Source: Mycobacterium sp. 1164966.3 (GTDB lineage: Bacteria; Actinomycetota; Actinomycetes; Mycobacteriales; Mycobacteriaceae). From it: a DNA stretch of 64,000 nt. The stretch lies in contig NZ_LZSG01000040.1 in NCBI RefSeq assembly GCF_001665395.1, forward strand, positions 1 to 64,000. Reading direction: 5' to 3'. Under the pieces are notes generated by a model. That model was not told the DNA's origin. It saw nothing but the letters and a program-made list of their open reading frames with translations, and did not search any database. Numbering within the stretch: position 1 is the first letter of the stretch; every line of letters begins with the position of its first letter. Made by a program: the position numbers and the translations under genes. Shown one piece after another: positions 40,071 to 48,964 of this stretch.

Positions 40071-41849
40071 CTATCTCTGTCTAATGTCTAGTCGCGCGAA
40101 CAGGCGAATGGACGACGGACTGATGCGGCGTGCCGCATAGCCGACTCGGGACTCGGGCGTAACCGGCAACACCGCTGGGCCGGTCCGGACTGCTTTGACA
40201 ATCGCCTTGGCGGTGGCTTCCGGCGTGTAGTTGCGACGCCGGTACGCCGCGTCGGCCTGCTCGCGGGCGTGCTCCTGCTCCTCGGCGGTCATACCCGCAT
40301 AGATCATGCTTTTGGCGAAATTCGTGTTGACGAATCCTGGGCATACCGCCGTGACGGTGATGCCCTCGTCGGCGAGATCGGCACGCAACGATTCGCTGAA
40401 CGCGAGCACCGCCGCCTTCGTCGTGACGTACGCGACGGCCGATTTGAACGGCACATACGCCGCGCCCGACGACAGGTTGATGATCGTTCCGCCTTGGCCC
40501 CGTTCGACCATCTGCGCACCGAACGCCCGACTGGCGTGGATGACGCCGCGCACGTTGACGTCCATGATCGCGTCCCACTGCTCCGGCGTGGTCTCAAAAA
40601 ACCGGCCCGCCAACCCCATGCCAGCGTTGTTCACCAGGATGTCGACCACACCGTGCTTGCTGAGCACTTGTGCCGCAAGGGTATTCATCGCCGCTTCGTC
40701 GCTGACGTCGACCGGGTAGACCGCCGCCTCGGCGCCGGCAGCGCGGACGGCATCGGCGGTGCCTTCGACGCCGGCCAGATCGCGGTCGACCACCAGGACG
40801 GTGGCGGCACCCTGGCGGGCCAACTCCACCGCGGTGGCCCGGCCGATCCCGGCGCCTGACCCGGTGACCAGGGCCAATTTGCCCCGCACGTCACGAGGGC
40901 CGCTGGCGACGACCGACTCGGCAACCGTAGCCCCGCCCTCGATGACGAGGTCGATCCACTCGGCGGTGAGCCGTGCGATGACGTCGGGACGCGAGGCCAC
41001 CACCCAGTGCCCGCCTTCGATCGGGAGAACCCTGCTGCGGGCCGGGATCGAGCCGGTGAACCGTTGCAGGGCGGGCGAGACGAAATAGTCCTGACGCGCT
41101 GCCAGCACCTGCACCGGGACGGTGGTCTGCGGTAGCCGCGCCGGCGGCTTCAGCATGGGCGCGGGCATGTTGGCGCGATACAGGTTGAGCCCGTTGAGGT
41201 AGTCACGGGTCGACCGGTAGTCGGCACGGCGCTGGGTGCGGGTGCTGGTCTGGCCGATATGTTCAACTGTCTCAAATATTTTCGCGCCTGCCCCGGTGCG
41301 GGCCGCCAGCTCGGGAACGACCGGGCTCAGGATGAACCAGATGTATGACGAGGCGAAAAATTGCTTCACCACGTCGGTTACGGCTCGCGGGGTACGCGCT
41401 GACCGCAGGAACTTGCCGGCATAGTTCAGGTGCGGGCCGGAGATCGACGTGAATGATGCGACCTTGCCCATCACCGAATCGTCGGTGACCGCCGCCCAGG
41501 CCTGGATGGAGCCCCAGTCATGAGCCAGCAGGTGCACCGCGTCGACGCCGAGGCTGTCGATCACCGCGCCGATATCGGCGACCAGCTGGGGGAGTCGGTA
41601 GCCGGATCGTTCTGCGGGCGTTGACGATTCGCCGGCACCGCGCACGTCAAACGCAACGAAGTTGTACTTGCCGTCATGTTGCTGGCTGAGTTCCCGTGCC
41701 ACACCGTCCCAGACGTGATGGTTGTCCGGGTAGCCGTGGACCGCAAGGATGGTCGGCCGCCGGTTGTCGATTTCGGTGTAGGCGTGAACCGCCAAGTTCA
41801 CGCCGTCCGACGCGGGCACGGTTTTAGCAGCGGCCTCGATGGTGGTCAT
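40071..41849 (-). CDS. EphD-like fusion: epoxide hydrolase + short-chain dehydrogenase
   Basis: 592 residues, the same length as EphD of M. tuberculosis. Residues 1-310 are an alpha/beta hydrolase with epoxide-hydrolase nucleophile Asp111 in LLAHDWGS and catalytic His in GGHWVVASRPD. Residues 320-590 are an SDR: LVTGSGAGIGRA, NNAGMGLAG, Ser in LSSGAAYVP and Tyr/Lys in YVTTKAA. EphD is linked to epoxy- and keto-mycolate metabolism. In this operon it may open an epoxide and oxidise or reduce the product. 18 bases after the diiron gene. Confidence 0.92.
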   Translation of the reverse strand: MTTIEAAAKTVPASDGVNLAVHAYTEIDNRRPTILAVHGYPDNHHVWDGVARELSQQHDGKYNFVAFDVRGAGESSTPAERSGYRLPQLVADIGAVIDSLGVDAVHLLAHDWGSIQAWAAVTDDSVMGKVASFTSISGPHLNYAGKFLRSARTPRAVTDVVKQFFASSYIWFILSPVVPELAARTGAGAKIFETVEHIGQTSTRTQRRADYRSTRDYLNGLNLYRANMPAPMLKPPARLPQTTVPVQVLAARQDYFVSPALQRFTGSIPARSRVLPIEGGHWVVASRPDVIARLTAEWIDLVIEGGATVAESVVASGPRDVRGKLALVTGSGAGIGRATAVELARQGAATVLVVDRDLAGVEGTADAVRAAGAEAAVYPVDVSDEAAMNTLAAQVLSKHGVVDILVNNAGMGLAGRFFETTPEQWDAIMDVNVRGVIHASRAFGAQMVERGQGGTIINLSSGAAYVPFKSAVAYVTTKAAVLAFSESLRADLADEGITVTAVCPGFVNTNFAKSMIYAGMTAEEQEHAREQADAAYRRRNYTPEATAKAIVKAVRTGPAVLPVTPESRVGYAARRISPSSIRLFARLDIRQR

Positions 41850-41867
41850 GAGTCGTCCGCGCTGCGT

Positions 41868-42776
41868 TCAGTGAGATGCGCGCGCTGCAGGCGATCGCGC
41901 CAGGTAGTCGACCGCGCGTCCCACGCCGCCCAGCTGGGACGGGTGAAAACCGGGCTTGTAGTAGGCGCTGATGACCGGCAGGAACTGCGTCGGCCCGGGC
42001 AGCAAGCCCCGGCGTGCCGCGGACAGGTAGTCACGCCAGCGCGCCTTGGTCCCCGGTGGCAAGTGCGGGTCGACCGAATACATGAAGCGCACGCCGCGGA
42101 CCCACAGCAGCGCCAGCGCCGGCGTTATCAGCAGCTGGGTGCGCACCTGCCGCCAGTACCCGGCGCGCAGATGCTTCATGGTGTCGAAAGCGACGGCTTT
42201 GTGCTCGACCTCCTCGGCACCGTGCCAGCGCAGCAGGTCCAGCATCACCGGATCGGCGCCGGCGGCGTCGAGTTGCGGCGTGTCGAGAATCCACTCACCC
42301 AGGATGGCGGTGTAGTGCTCGAGGGCCGCCACCATCGACACCCGCTCGAGCAACCAGCTCTGCCGCCGCCGCCGGCTCCACCGCGGCCGGTCTCCGAGCA
42401 GCTTCTGGAACATCCAGGTGACCTGGTCGATGAACGGCGTCAGGTCGATTCCCCTGGCGGCGAAGTGGTCCAGCACCCCCGAGTGCGCCTGCGAATGCAT
42501 GGCTTCCTGGGCAATGAAGCCCTGGACGTCGAGCCGCAGCTGATCGTCCTTGATCAGGGGCAGCGCCTCTTTGAATATCGCTGCGATGAACTCCTCGCCG
42601 GCGGGCAGCAGCAGGTGCAGGACATTGCAGAAATGCGTGGCCATGACCTCGTTGGGCACATAGTGGAAAGGCAGCTTGGCCCAATCGAAGTCGACGTCGC
42701 GCGCCTGCAGGACAAGTCGCTCGTGGTCGAGCGACTCGTCATGCCGGCCAGTTGCCTGGTCATCGACGGTGAACAT
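41868..42776 (-). CDS. Diiron-type predicted metal-dependent hydrolase (PF10118)
   Basis: 302 residues, all-helical, without a signal. Metal-ligand motifs are typical of the PF10118/ferritin-like group: EEFIAAIFKEA, QEAMHSQAHSG (E-x6-H) and GAEEVEHKAVAFD (E-x2-H). Called a hydrolase in databases, but the E/H spacing also fits a diiron oxygenase. It sits between the megaenzyme and the EphD-like gene with short gaps. Inferred role: oxygenation of an acyl chain, with the VanB-type reductase as electron donor. Confidence 0.8.
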   Translation of the reverse strand: MFTVDDQATGRHDESLDHERLVLQARDVDFDWAKLPFHYVPNEVMATHFCNVLHLLLPAGEEFIAAIFKEALPLIKDDQLRLDVQGFIAQEAMHSQAHSGVLDHFAARGIDLTPFIDQVTWMFQKLLGDRPRWSRRRRQSWLLERVSMVAALEHYTAILGEWILDTPQLDAAGADPVMLDLLRWHGAEEVEHKAVAFDTMKHLRAGYWRQVRTQLLITPALALLWVRGVRFMYSVDPHLPPGTKARWRDYLSAARRGLLPGPTQFLPVISAYYKPGFHPSQLGGVGRAVDYLARSPAARASH

Positions 42777-42821
42777 GGTGAACCCTTTCGCAGAATATCG
42801 CTTTACGACACCGGAGTGTGC

Positions 42822-45800
42822 CTAGGCACTGCATCGGGTCTCGGTTTCCGCCTCGCTGATCAGACCTTCGCTCCGCACGAACCGAAGCAGATCGTCGACA
42901 GTCTGTCCCAGGGCCGGCTCGCTGAGCCGGACCTTGGCCAGCGAGCGCGCGCGCCGGTACTGGGTGTTGTCGTAGCGCTTGTCCCGCATTGCCGTGATCT
43001 TGCTGGCCGAACGGGTGAGGAAATCGACCAGCGGATAAAGCGGATCGCCAGGTCCGGCCAGCCGGTTCACCTGCTCGGTGAACGACGGAATGTCGTGGTA
43101 CTCGAAGTGATAGCCGTGCCGCTCGGACAACAGCCGGGTGACATCCATCAGGCCGTAGTAGTCGTCGGCGGTGATGTTGAAGACGGTGCCCACCTCATCC
43201 GGCAGGTCCGTTTCCATCAGCTCGACGATGTGATCGGCGACCAGGTCCGCCGGCAGCAGACTGATCTGGTTGAACGCTTCGACGGCCACGCCGTGCTGAA
43301 TCATGAACGCCGTCAGGCGGACCAGGATGTCCTCGCTGCTTCCGAAGCCCGCGCTGGTCGGGGAGATGAGCGAAGGCCGGTAGATCCGCACGTCGAGTCC
43401 TTGACGCTGGGCTTCCAGCACCAGCTGCTCGGCGACCCACTTGGTCTGCGAGTAGCCGAAGTCCAGACCGCTCATCACTTCGTTCGCATCCCACTCACCG
43501 ACCACCGGCAAGGTGCTCCACCCGTAGATAAAGGTGCTGGAGACCAGGTGGAACGCCTTGCGGTGGGACGTCATGGCCAGGCGCAGCAGCTCCCAGGTGC
43601 CGCCCACATTGGCGGGCCGCAGGGCGTCGTAGGTCCGCACGTAGTTGACCAGGGCGCCGTTGTGGACGATGGCGTCGATGTTCTCCGCCAGGTGCTGGAA
43701 TGCCGCTTCGCCGATGCCGAGGTGCGGCTCGGCCAGGTCGCCGCAGATCACCCGCACCCGAGCCCGGACCTCGGCTTCCAGCTCCGCAGACCAGAGCTGA
43801 GCCCGCCGCAGCGAGGCGACGATGCGGTCCAGACCGTGGTCTGTATCCGTGGCGCGCATCAGCGTGTGCAAGGTGTAGGACGTCTGCGTGAGCAGGCTGC
43901 TCAGCAGGAACGGCCCCAGGAACCCGGTGACGCCGGTGACCAGGACGTCGCTCACCACCTCCGGCCGGGCTTCTGGAAGCGCCGGCAGCGGCAGTTGGGC
44001 GTCGGCGCGCATCTGCCTGGTCTCGTAGGCCTCGTACTCCGCGGAAATCTGGACCAGCGCCTGCCGCACAGTCTCGAGCGGTTGCCCGTCCTGATCGCCG
44101 AATTGGCTTACCAGGCGGAAGAACTCGGCGACGGTCAGCCGCTGCAGCAGCCGCGTGTTGACCTCTTCGGCCAGCTCTGCCGCGCCGTGCTCTTCGAGTA
44201 GGGCTTGCAGGTCGTTGCGCAGCTCGGCCAGGCTCAGCGAGTCGATGCCGAGGTCGGCGAAGGAGCAGTCCTCCTGACCGGTCAGGTCGTAGCTGTCGAT
44301 GAGGTGGCGGAAGCGCTCCATGGGTCCCGCGCTGGCATCCAGCGCTTCGTTGGTGGCCCGGTGACCGACCCAGGTCGCCACCGCGGAGAGCTTGCCGTCC
44401 AGCCAGAGCTGCCGGGTCTCCCGGCGCCTGATCTTCCCCGACGTGGTCTTGGGGATGCTGCGCGCCGGCAGCAACGCGATGGTGTGCGGTTCGATGTGGC
44501 AGTGCTTGCGGATCGCCCGCGCCAGGGTTTTGGTGTCCGGAAGCGTGTTCTCATCACGCACCTCGGCGACCACAACCAGCGCCTCCTGCTCCTCGTTCTC
44601 GACTGAGAAGGCGGCGACGCAGCCGTGCCGGATTTCCGGCGCCGCTCGTTCCACGACGGCCTCGATGTCGGCGGGGTAGCAGTTGACGCCCCGCACGATG
44701 ATCAGGTCCTTGGTCCGGCCGCAAACGAACAGCTCACCCTCGTACATGAAACCGAGGTCACCGGTACGCAGGTAGGTGTGCCCTTCGTCGCCGGCGATGT
44801 GGGCGCCGAACAACTCGGCGGTGGCGTCCGGACGATGCCAGTAGCCGTCTGCCTTGGACGGTCCGTCCACCCAAACCTCACCGACCTGGCCCTCGTTCAG
44901 AGCCTGCCGGGTTTCGGGATCGACGATCCGGACGATGTTCTCGGGAAGGGGCTTGCCGGAACTCACCAGCAGGGCCTGATTGTTGTTCTCCGGCAATGTC
45001 TTCTCGACTCGCGCGACGTTCTGTTGCAGCGCTCGTTTGTTGACGGCCAGAATCTGGCGTCCGCGGAGGGTGACGATCAGCGTGTTTTCCGCCAGGCCGT
45101 AAGCACCGGTCACCGCCTCAGGCTTCAGTCCGTAGGGAGCGAAGCGTTCACGGAAGCGGATAAAGGTCTTGGCGCGCAGTGGCTCTGCCCCGGTGACGAA
45201 CGAGTCGAGGCTGCTCAAGTCGAGGCCGGCCAGGTCCGAGGTGGGCAGCTTGTCCTCGCGCAGGCAGTACTCGAGTGCGAAGTTGGGGCACGGTGAGTGC
45301 GTTGCACGCACCTCACTGATGAGCCGGAGCCAGGTCGCCGGCTTCTTGAGGAAGTCCTCCGGTGACATGCCGTGATTCGTCCCGCCGATCAGCAAGACGA
45401 AGAAGTAAGCGGAGATCAGGCCCATGTCGTGGTGCTGGGGTAGCCAACTGACGCTCACCTCGCCGCCCGTGAAGGCGCGGGCGTTGGCGATGACGTTGGC
45501 GTGACTCACCATCACCCCCTTGGGGTCGCTGGTGGAGCCAGATGTGTACTGCAGGAACAGGATCGGGTTAGGCGTGTCCGCCACCAGCGGCCCGCCGAAC
45601 TCCCGGGTGGCGTCCGTCGCGAACCAGGGGAGCTCCGGAAGGCGCTGGGCATCTGACCAAGCTTGGATCCCATCGAGGTGACCCACCATCAGCCGGTAGT
45701 TGTACTCCAATTCCTTGGTCGACAGCACGGCCTTGGCCTGGCTGTCCCGCGCGATGAAGCTGAGCTTGGCCAGGCCGGCTTCGAAGGCCATGGGAAGGGG

Positions 45801-46073
45801 AGGGCTGACCGGTACCGCGACGACCCCGATGCGGGCGCAGGCGATCAGAGCCGCCACCATTTCCAGGCCCGGTGGGTAGACGAGCAGCGCCCGCTCTCCG
45901 GGCTCGAGGCCGACCTCGGTGGACAGGTAGGCAGCAAGTTCGCGGGTCCTCTCGGCGAAGCTCTGGTAGGTGTATTGCTCAAGCTCTCGTCCGTCGACAT
46001 CGACGAACCGGTAGAGGACTTTGTCTGGTTGCTGCTTTTCCCACATGTGCAGGAAGTCAATAAGAGTCTCCAT
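42822..46073 (-). CDS. FAAL-type ligase-ACP-thioester reductase (carboxylic acid reductase-like megaenzyme)
   Basis: 1083 residues in three parts. Residues 1-575: acyl-AMP ligase with LQYTSGSTSDPKGVMVSH, TGAYGLAENTL, YLRTGDLG and the C-domain KTTSGKIRR, closest in style to FadD/FAAL. Around Ser612: carrier domain, FADLGIDSLSLAELR, for phosphopantetheine. Residues 705-1060: NADPH reductase, VLVTGVTGFLG (from 710), Tyr874/Lys878 in YSQTKWVAEQ. It should activate a fatty acid, hold it as a thioester and release an aldehyde or alcohol. Ribosome site GGAG, ATG 46073. First gene of the operon. Confidence 0.92.
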   Translation of the reverse strand: METLIDFLHMWEKQQPDKVLYRFVDVDGRELEQYTYQSFAERTRELAAYLSTEVGLEPGERALLVYPPGLEMVAALIACARIGVVAVPVSPPLPMAFEAGLAKLSFIARDSQAKAVLSTKELEYNYRLMVGHLDGIQAWSDAQRLPELPWFATDATREFGGPLVADTPNPILFLQYTSGSTSDPKGVMVSHANVIANARAFTGGEVSVSWLPQHHDMGLISAYFFVLLIGGTNHGMSPEDFLKKPATWLRLISEVRATHSPCPNFALEYCLREDKLPTSDLAGLDLSSLDSFVTGAEPLRAKTFIRFRERFAPYGLKPEAVTGAYGLAENTLIVTLRGRQILAVNKRALQQNVARVEKTLPENNNQALLVSSGKPLPENIVRIVDPETRQALNEGQVGEVWVDGPSKADGYWHRPDATAELFGAHIAGDEGHTYLRTGDLGFMYEGELFVCGRTKDLIIVRGVNCYPADIEAVVERAAPEIRHGCVAAFSVENEEQEALVVVAEVRDENTLPDTKTLARAIRKHCHIEPHTIALLPARSIPKTTSGKIRRRETRQLWLDGKLSAVATWVGHRATNEALDASAGPMERFRHLIDSYDLTGQEDCSFADLGIDSLSLAELRNDLQALLEEHGAAELAEEVNTRLLQRLTVAEFFRLVSQFGDQDGQPLETVRQALVQISAEYEAYETRQMRADAQLPLPALPEARPEVVSDVLVTGVTGFLGPFLLSSLLTQTSYTLHTLMRATDTDHGLDRIVASLRRAQLWSAELEAEVRARVRVICGDLAEPHLGIGEAAFQHLAENIDAIVHNGALVNYVRTYDALRPANVGGTWELLRLAMTSHRKAFHLVSSTFIYGWSTLPVVGEWDANEVMSGLDFGYSQTKWVAEQLVLEAQRQGLDVRIYRPSLISPTSAGFGSSEDILVRLTAFMIQHGVAVEAFNQISLLPADLVADHIVELMETDLPDEVGTVFNITADDYYGLMDVTRLLSERHGYHFEYHDIPSFTEQVNRLAGPGDPLYPLVDFLTRSASKITAMRDKRYDNTQYRRARSLAKVRLSEPALGQTVDDLLRFVRSEGLISEAETETRCSA

Positions 46074-46159
46074 TGGAGTCGCTCCGTTTCACGTCGGTGG
46101 TCGGCCCTCAGACCGCGATCACTGAGCACTTCCCCCGTCGCAAGTGCTGTTGATGACCG

Positions 46160-46187
46160 ATAGTAGCCGCCGACGAAGCTCAAGCAA
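46160..46187 (-). promoter_or_regulatory. Candidate promoter of the FAAL operon
   Basis: Minus-strand -35 TTGCTT (46187-46182), 16-bp spacer and -10 TACTAT (46165-46160). Predicted start near 46153, giving a leader of about 80 bases. Confidence 0.4.
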
Positions 46188-46380
46188 AGATATCGGAAGA
46201 AATTTTTTGCGCTACATATGAATTTCACAGCTAACCCAACTAAACGAGTAATCGCTCGCTATTTATATCCTGCCGTACCGTGTTCGCGAACGCGGACTCA
46301 GTTTTTCAGTAGTCACTATTGTCAGTATCTCAGTACTCAATCGGCACCCTGTTTTGCCTGGTAAACCCGCCAGCTCCGGA

Positions 46381-46414
46381 GATACTGACATACGATCCTC
46401 CGTATCTCAGTATT
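46381..46414. promoter_or_regulatory. 34-bp imperfect palindrome, putative operator
   Basis: GATACTGACATACG (46381-46394), 6-base centre ATCCTC, CGTATCTCAGTATT (46401-46414). Twelve of 14 arm positions pair. A similar half-site pair, TATCTCAGTA, recurs at 46325-46334. Confidence 0.5.
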
Positions 46415-46615
46415 TAATGAAACCGGCGGCACGACGGTCGGACAAACGATGTCCGGCCATTTTGGCTGCCAGCGGCAGGCGCGTACTGGCAAACAAGATC
46501 TGTGGGGGATAGACGCTTGATACCTGGTTGCGGGACGGTGCTGTAGCAACGAGTCTCGGACCCTTGCACGTCCCAGCCTCCGGACCGCCCGAGCAGCCCC
46601 AGCGGCTGCGAGCCT

Positions 46616-46641
46616 GATACTGACGTACTGACGTACTGACG
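46616..46641 (+). repeat. Three tandem 8-bp ACTGAC repeats
   Basis: ATACTGAC, GTACTGAC, GTACTGAC in a row, then G. They share the ACTGA core with the palindromes nearer the operon, suggesting a distant binding cluster. Confidence 0.55.
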
Positions 46642-46722
46642 CCAAGCTGCCGAGTTCGGCGGCTTTGACCTGCGACAGTTCTCGGAACTGCTCGGTCTGG
46701 ATGCGGTCTCCCGCTCGGTGCC

Positions 46723-47742
46723 CTACGCGAGCGCGGCGACGGAAGGTTCCACCCGCGCGACGCGGATGAGTGGTCCGGCGCGAGCCACCAGCCGCACGAT
46801 GTCGAAGAAGCGCTCGCCGTCGACGATCGGCGACAGTGGCTCGTCGTCGCCCTCGATTTCGATGATCATCTCGCGTCCGTTGACGTCGCGTAACTCGAAA
46901 CCACCGCGGATCTTGCCGCTGCGGAGCGCTTTGGGCATTTGCGCGATGATCCTCGAGGGCCGCAGGTTCCCGGCCTGGAAATGCAGCAGTCCAGGCTCGG
47001 CCGCCTTCGGGAAAAGCCGGAACCCGCCACCGATAACCAGGTCGATAGCGCCGGCGTTGAGAAACCTGTGTTCCCGGGTGGGGACCTCGTCGCCGTCGAT
47101 TACCACGCGTGCCTGCGTCGGTATGAACAGTTTGGTCGCATAGTTCGGGGTGATCGCGTGGCTGGGCTGGATCTTGTTTTGCACGTAGTCGCGGGCCGAG
47201 CGTGCGATCACCTTGACGACGTCTGCCCGGCCGTGAGTGTGGTTGTCGTAGTACCTGTCGTAGAACCGGTTGCCGACGCCTCCGGCCGCGAGCCCGAAGC
47301 ACAGGCGATGAAACTTCTCGCCGTCCTTGGTTTCGCCGTCGAGTGTCAGAGTGTCGAGGCGCATTTCCGGTGGGGGCCGATCCGCCTGCGCGGCCAGCGC
47401 GAGTTCCCGCAGGATCTCCTTGGGCCGCCCCTTCACTCCCGCCTTACGTCCGATGGCGTTGACACTGCCGCCCATGCTGGGCACGAACGTGGGCCAGTCG
47501 TGCGGATCGGCGACGCAGTGCTCGGTGTCGTTGACCAGCCAGTTCAGCGATCCGTCGCCGCCGTCGCTCACCAAGTGGGTGATCCGCGGTAACAGCTCCC
47601 CCAGGACCTTGCGGACGTCGTCGGCGGAGTGGGTTTCGTGCACCTCGCCGTACTTGCCGAGAATGTTTTGCAGCTCGCGGCTGCGCCCAGGAGCAGCGAT
47701 ATTCCTGCGGGCGTGCGGATTGAAGATGACGCCTATGTACAT
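46723..47742 (-). CDS. Diacylglycerol kinase-family lipid kinase
   Basis: 339 residues. N-terminal DAGK catalytic fold: YIGVIFNPHARRN, VSDGGDGSLNWLVN (nucleotide GGDGS motif), PSMGGSVNAIGRK. The C-terminal beta-sandwich includes GLAAGGVGNRFYDRY and DLVIGGGFRLFPKA. Family members phosphorylate diacylglycerol, ceramide or sphingoid lipids. The position upstream of the lipid operon on the same strand is suggestive, but 650 bases separate them. ATG at 47742. Confidence 0.85.
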   Translation of the reverse strand: MYIGVIFNPHARRNIAAPGRSRELQNILGKYGEVHETHSADDVRKVLGELLPRITHLVSDGGDGSLNWLVNDTEHCVADPHDWPTFVPSMGGSVNAIGRKAGVKGRPKEILRELALAAQADRPPPEMRLDTLTLDGETKDGEKFHRLCFGLAAGGVGNRFYDRYYDNHTHGRADVVKVIARSARDYVQNKIQPSHAITPNYATKLFIPTQARVVIDGDEVPTREHRFLNAGAIDLVIGGGFRLFPKAAEPGLLHFQAGNLRPSRIIAQMPKALRSGKIRGGFELRDVNGREMIIEIEGDDEPLSPIVDGERFFDIVRLVARAGPLIRVARVEPSVAALA

Positions 47743-47938
47743 CCGCGGTCACCCACGTTCAGAAGGGCTGACAGGGCGGGGTAGATCGCGTCCCAATTGA
47801 GTTCTCCTCGAGAAAAGACTTGGGTGTCCGGGTGGGCTTCCGCGGTATTTCCAGCACCCTACCGCGAGGTCCGCTGGATAAGGGGCAACTCTTCGATCTG
47901 CTCGAGCACATATCCCGCCGAACGAAGCTCCCACTACT

Positions 47939-48817
47939 GTGACTGCCATGCCTGAATGGACTGCGGCAGACCTGCCCTCGTTCGCCGGACGCACGGCGAT
48001 AATCACCGGCGCCAACGGGGGACTGGGCGAGGTGACCGCGCGTGAGTTGGCCAGGGTCGGTGCTCGCGTGGTCCTTGCCGTGCGTGATACCGGAAAGGGC
48101 GAGGCCGCGGCCGAACGCATGACCGGGGACGTCGAGGTGCGTCAGCTCGACCTGCAGGATCTGTCCTCGGTGCGGCGCTTCGCCGACGCCATCGACGATG
48201 TCGACGTCCTGGTCAACAACGCCGGCATCATGGCCGTCCCGCACGCCCTCACCGTCGACGGCTTCGAGAGTCACCTGGGTACCAATCATCTCGGTCATTT
48301 CGCGTTGACCAACTTGCTGCTGCCCAGGCTGACAGACCGGGTGGTGACGGTGTCCTCGCTGTTGCACATGATCGGCTACATCAGCTTCAAAGACCTGCAC
48401 TGGCAGTCCCGGCCGTACTCGGGATTCCTGGCCTATGGCCAGTCGAAGCTGGCCAACCTTTTGTTCACCAGTGAGTTGCAACGCCGCCTGGATGCCGCCG
48501 GTTCGCCGCTGCGCGCCCTGGCCGCCCACCCCGGCTGGTCGCACACAAATTTGCAGGGCCGCTCCGGCAGCAGGGTGCGGGACGGCCTGGTGCTGGCCGT
48601 TGATCGGGTCGTTTCCAGCGACGCCGACTTCGGCGCCCGCCAGACGTTGTTTGCGGTGTCGCAGGATCTTCCCGGCAATACGTTCGTGGGCCCGCGATTC
48701 GGACTCTGGGGCCGCAGCCGGCCGGTCTGGAGGACGTGGCTGGCCAAGCGCGCATCCACCGCCGCCGAACTCTGGGAGCGGTCCGAGCAGATGACGGGTA
48801 CCAAGTTTCCGCTTTAA
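47939..48817 (+). CDS. Short-chain dehydrogenase/reductase
   Basis: 292 residues from GTG 47939; ATG at 47948 is equally possible. SDR motifs TAIITGANGGLGEVTA, NNAGIMAVP, NHLGHFALT, VTVSSLLHM and YGQSKLANLLF (YxxxK). The closest style is the retinol dehydrogenase-like SDRs common in mycobacteria (Rv0068, Rv0439c). Substrate unknown. Divergent from the lipid kinase. Confidence 0.9.
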   Translation: MTAMPEWTAADLPSFAGRTAIITGANGGLGEVTARELARVGARVVLAVRDTGKGEAAAERMTGDVEVRQLDLQDLSSVRRFADAIDDVDVLVNNAGIMAVPHALTVDGFESHLGTNHLGHFALTNLLLPRLTDRVVTVSSLLHMIGYISFKDLHWQSRPYSGFLAYGQSKLANLLFTSELQRRLDAAGSPLRALAAHPGWSHTNLQGRSGSRVRDGLVLAVDRVVSSDADFGARQTLFAVSQDLPGNTFVGPRFGLWGRSRPVWRTWLAKRASTAAELWERSEQMTGTKFPL

Positions 48818-48964
48818 GGGTGGGCCGACTGCCGAACCAGCTTTCGGGACTTTCGGCGGAAGCCCTCTTGGCGGTCTCTCGGAGACTAGAGTCATCGCAA
48901 AAGAAACCGCTGGTAAGCGGCGGGGTGTACTGCGCCACATCAGGGCTCGGCGAGGAGGGCAACC

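Larger units (their letters stand above)
46074..46722. other. Upstream regulatory region of the FAAL operon, 649 bases without a gene
   Basis: The gap between the megaenzyme and lipid kinase genes is unusually AT-rich between 46170 and 46420. Nine copies of ACTGA/TCAGT fall between 46296 and 46641 (46298-46302, 46306-46310, 46322-46326, 46330-46334, 46384-46388, 46407-46411, 46619-46623, 46627-46631 and 46635-46639). The last three are tandem 8-bp repeats; 46384 and 46407 sit in a long palindrome. No coding frame is credible. Confidence 0.6.

Noticed and set aside
46616..46641. Tandem repeat as a possible CRISPR array
   Set aside because: Units of 8 bp without spacers, and no cas genes; it is better explained as binding sites.
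46337..47302. 321-residue open frame on the minus strand
   Set aside because: It is a frame-shifted shadow of the lipid kinase gene plus the regulatory region. Arg-rich with no domain.
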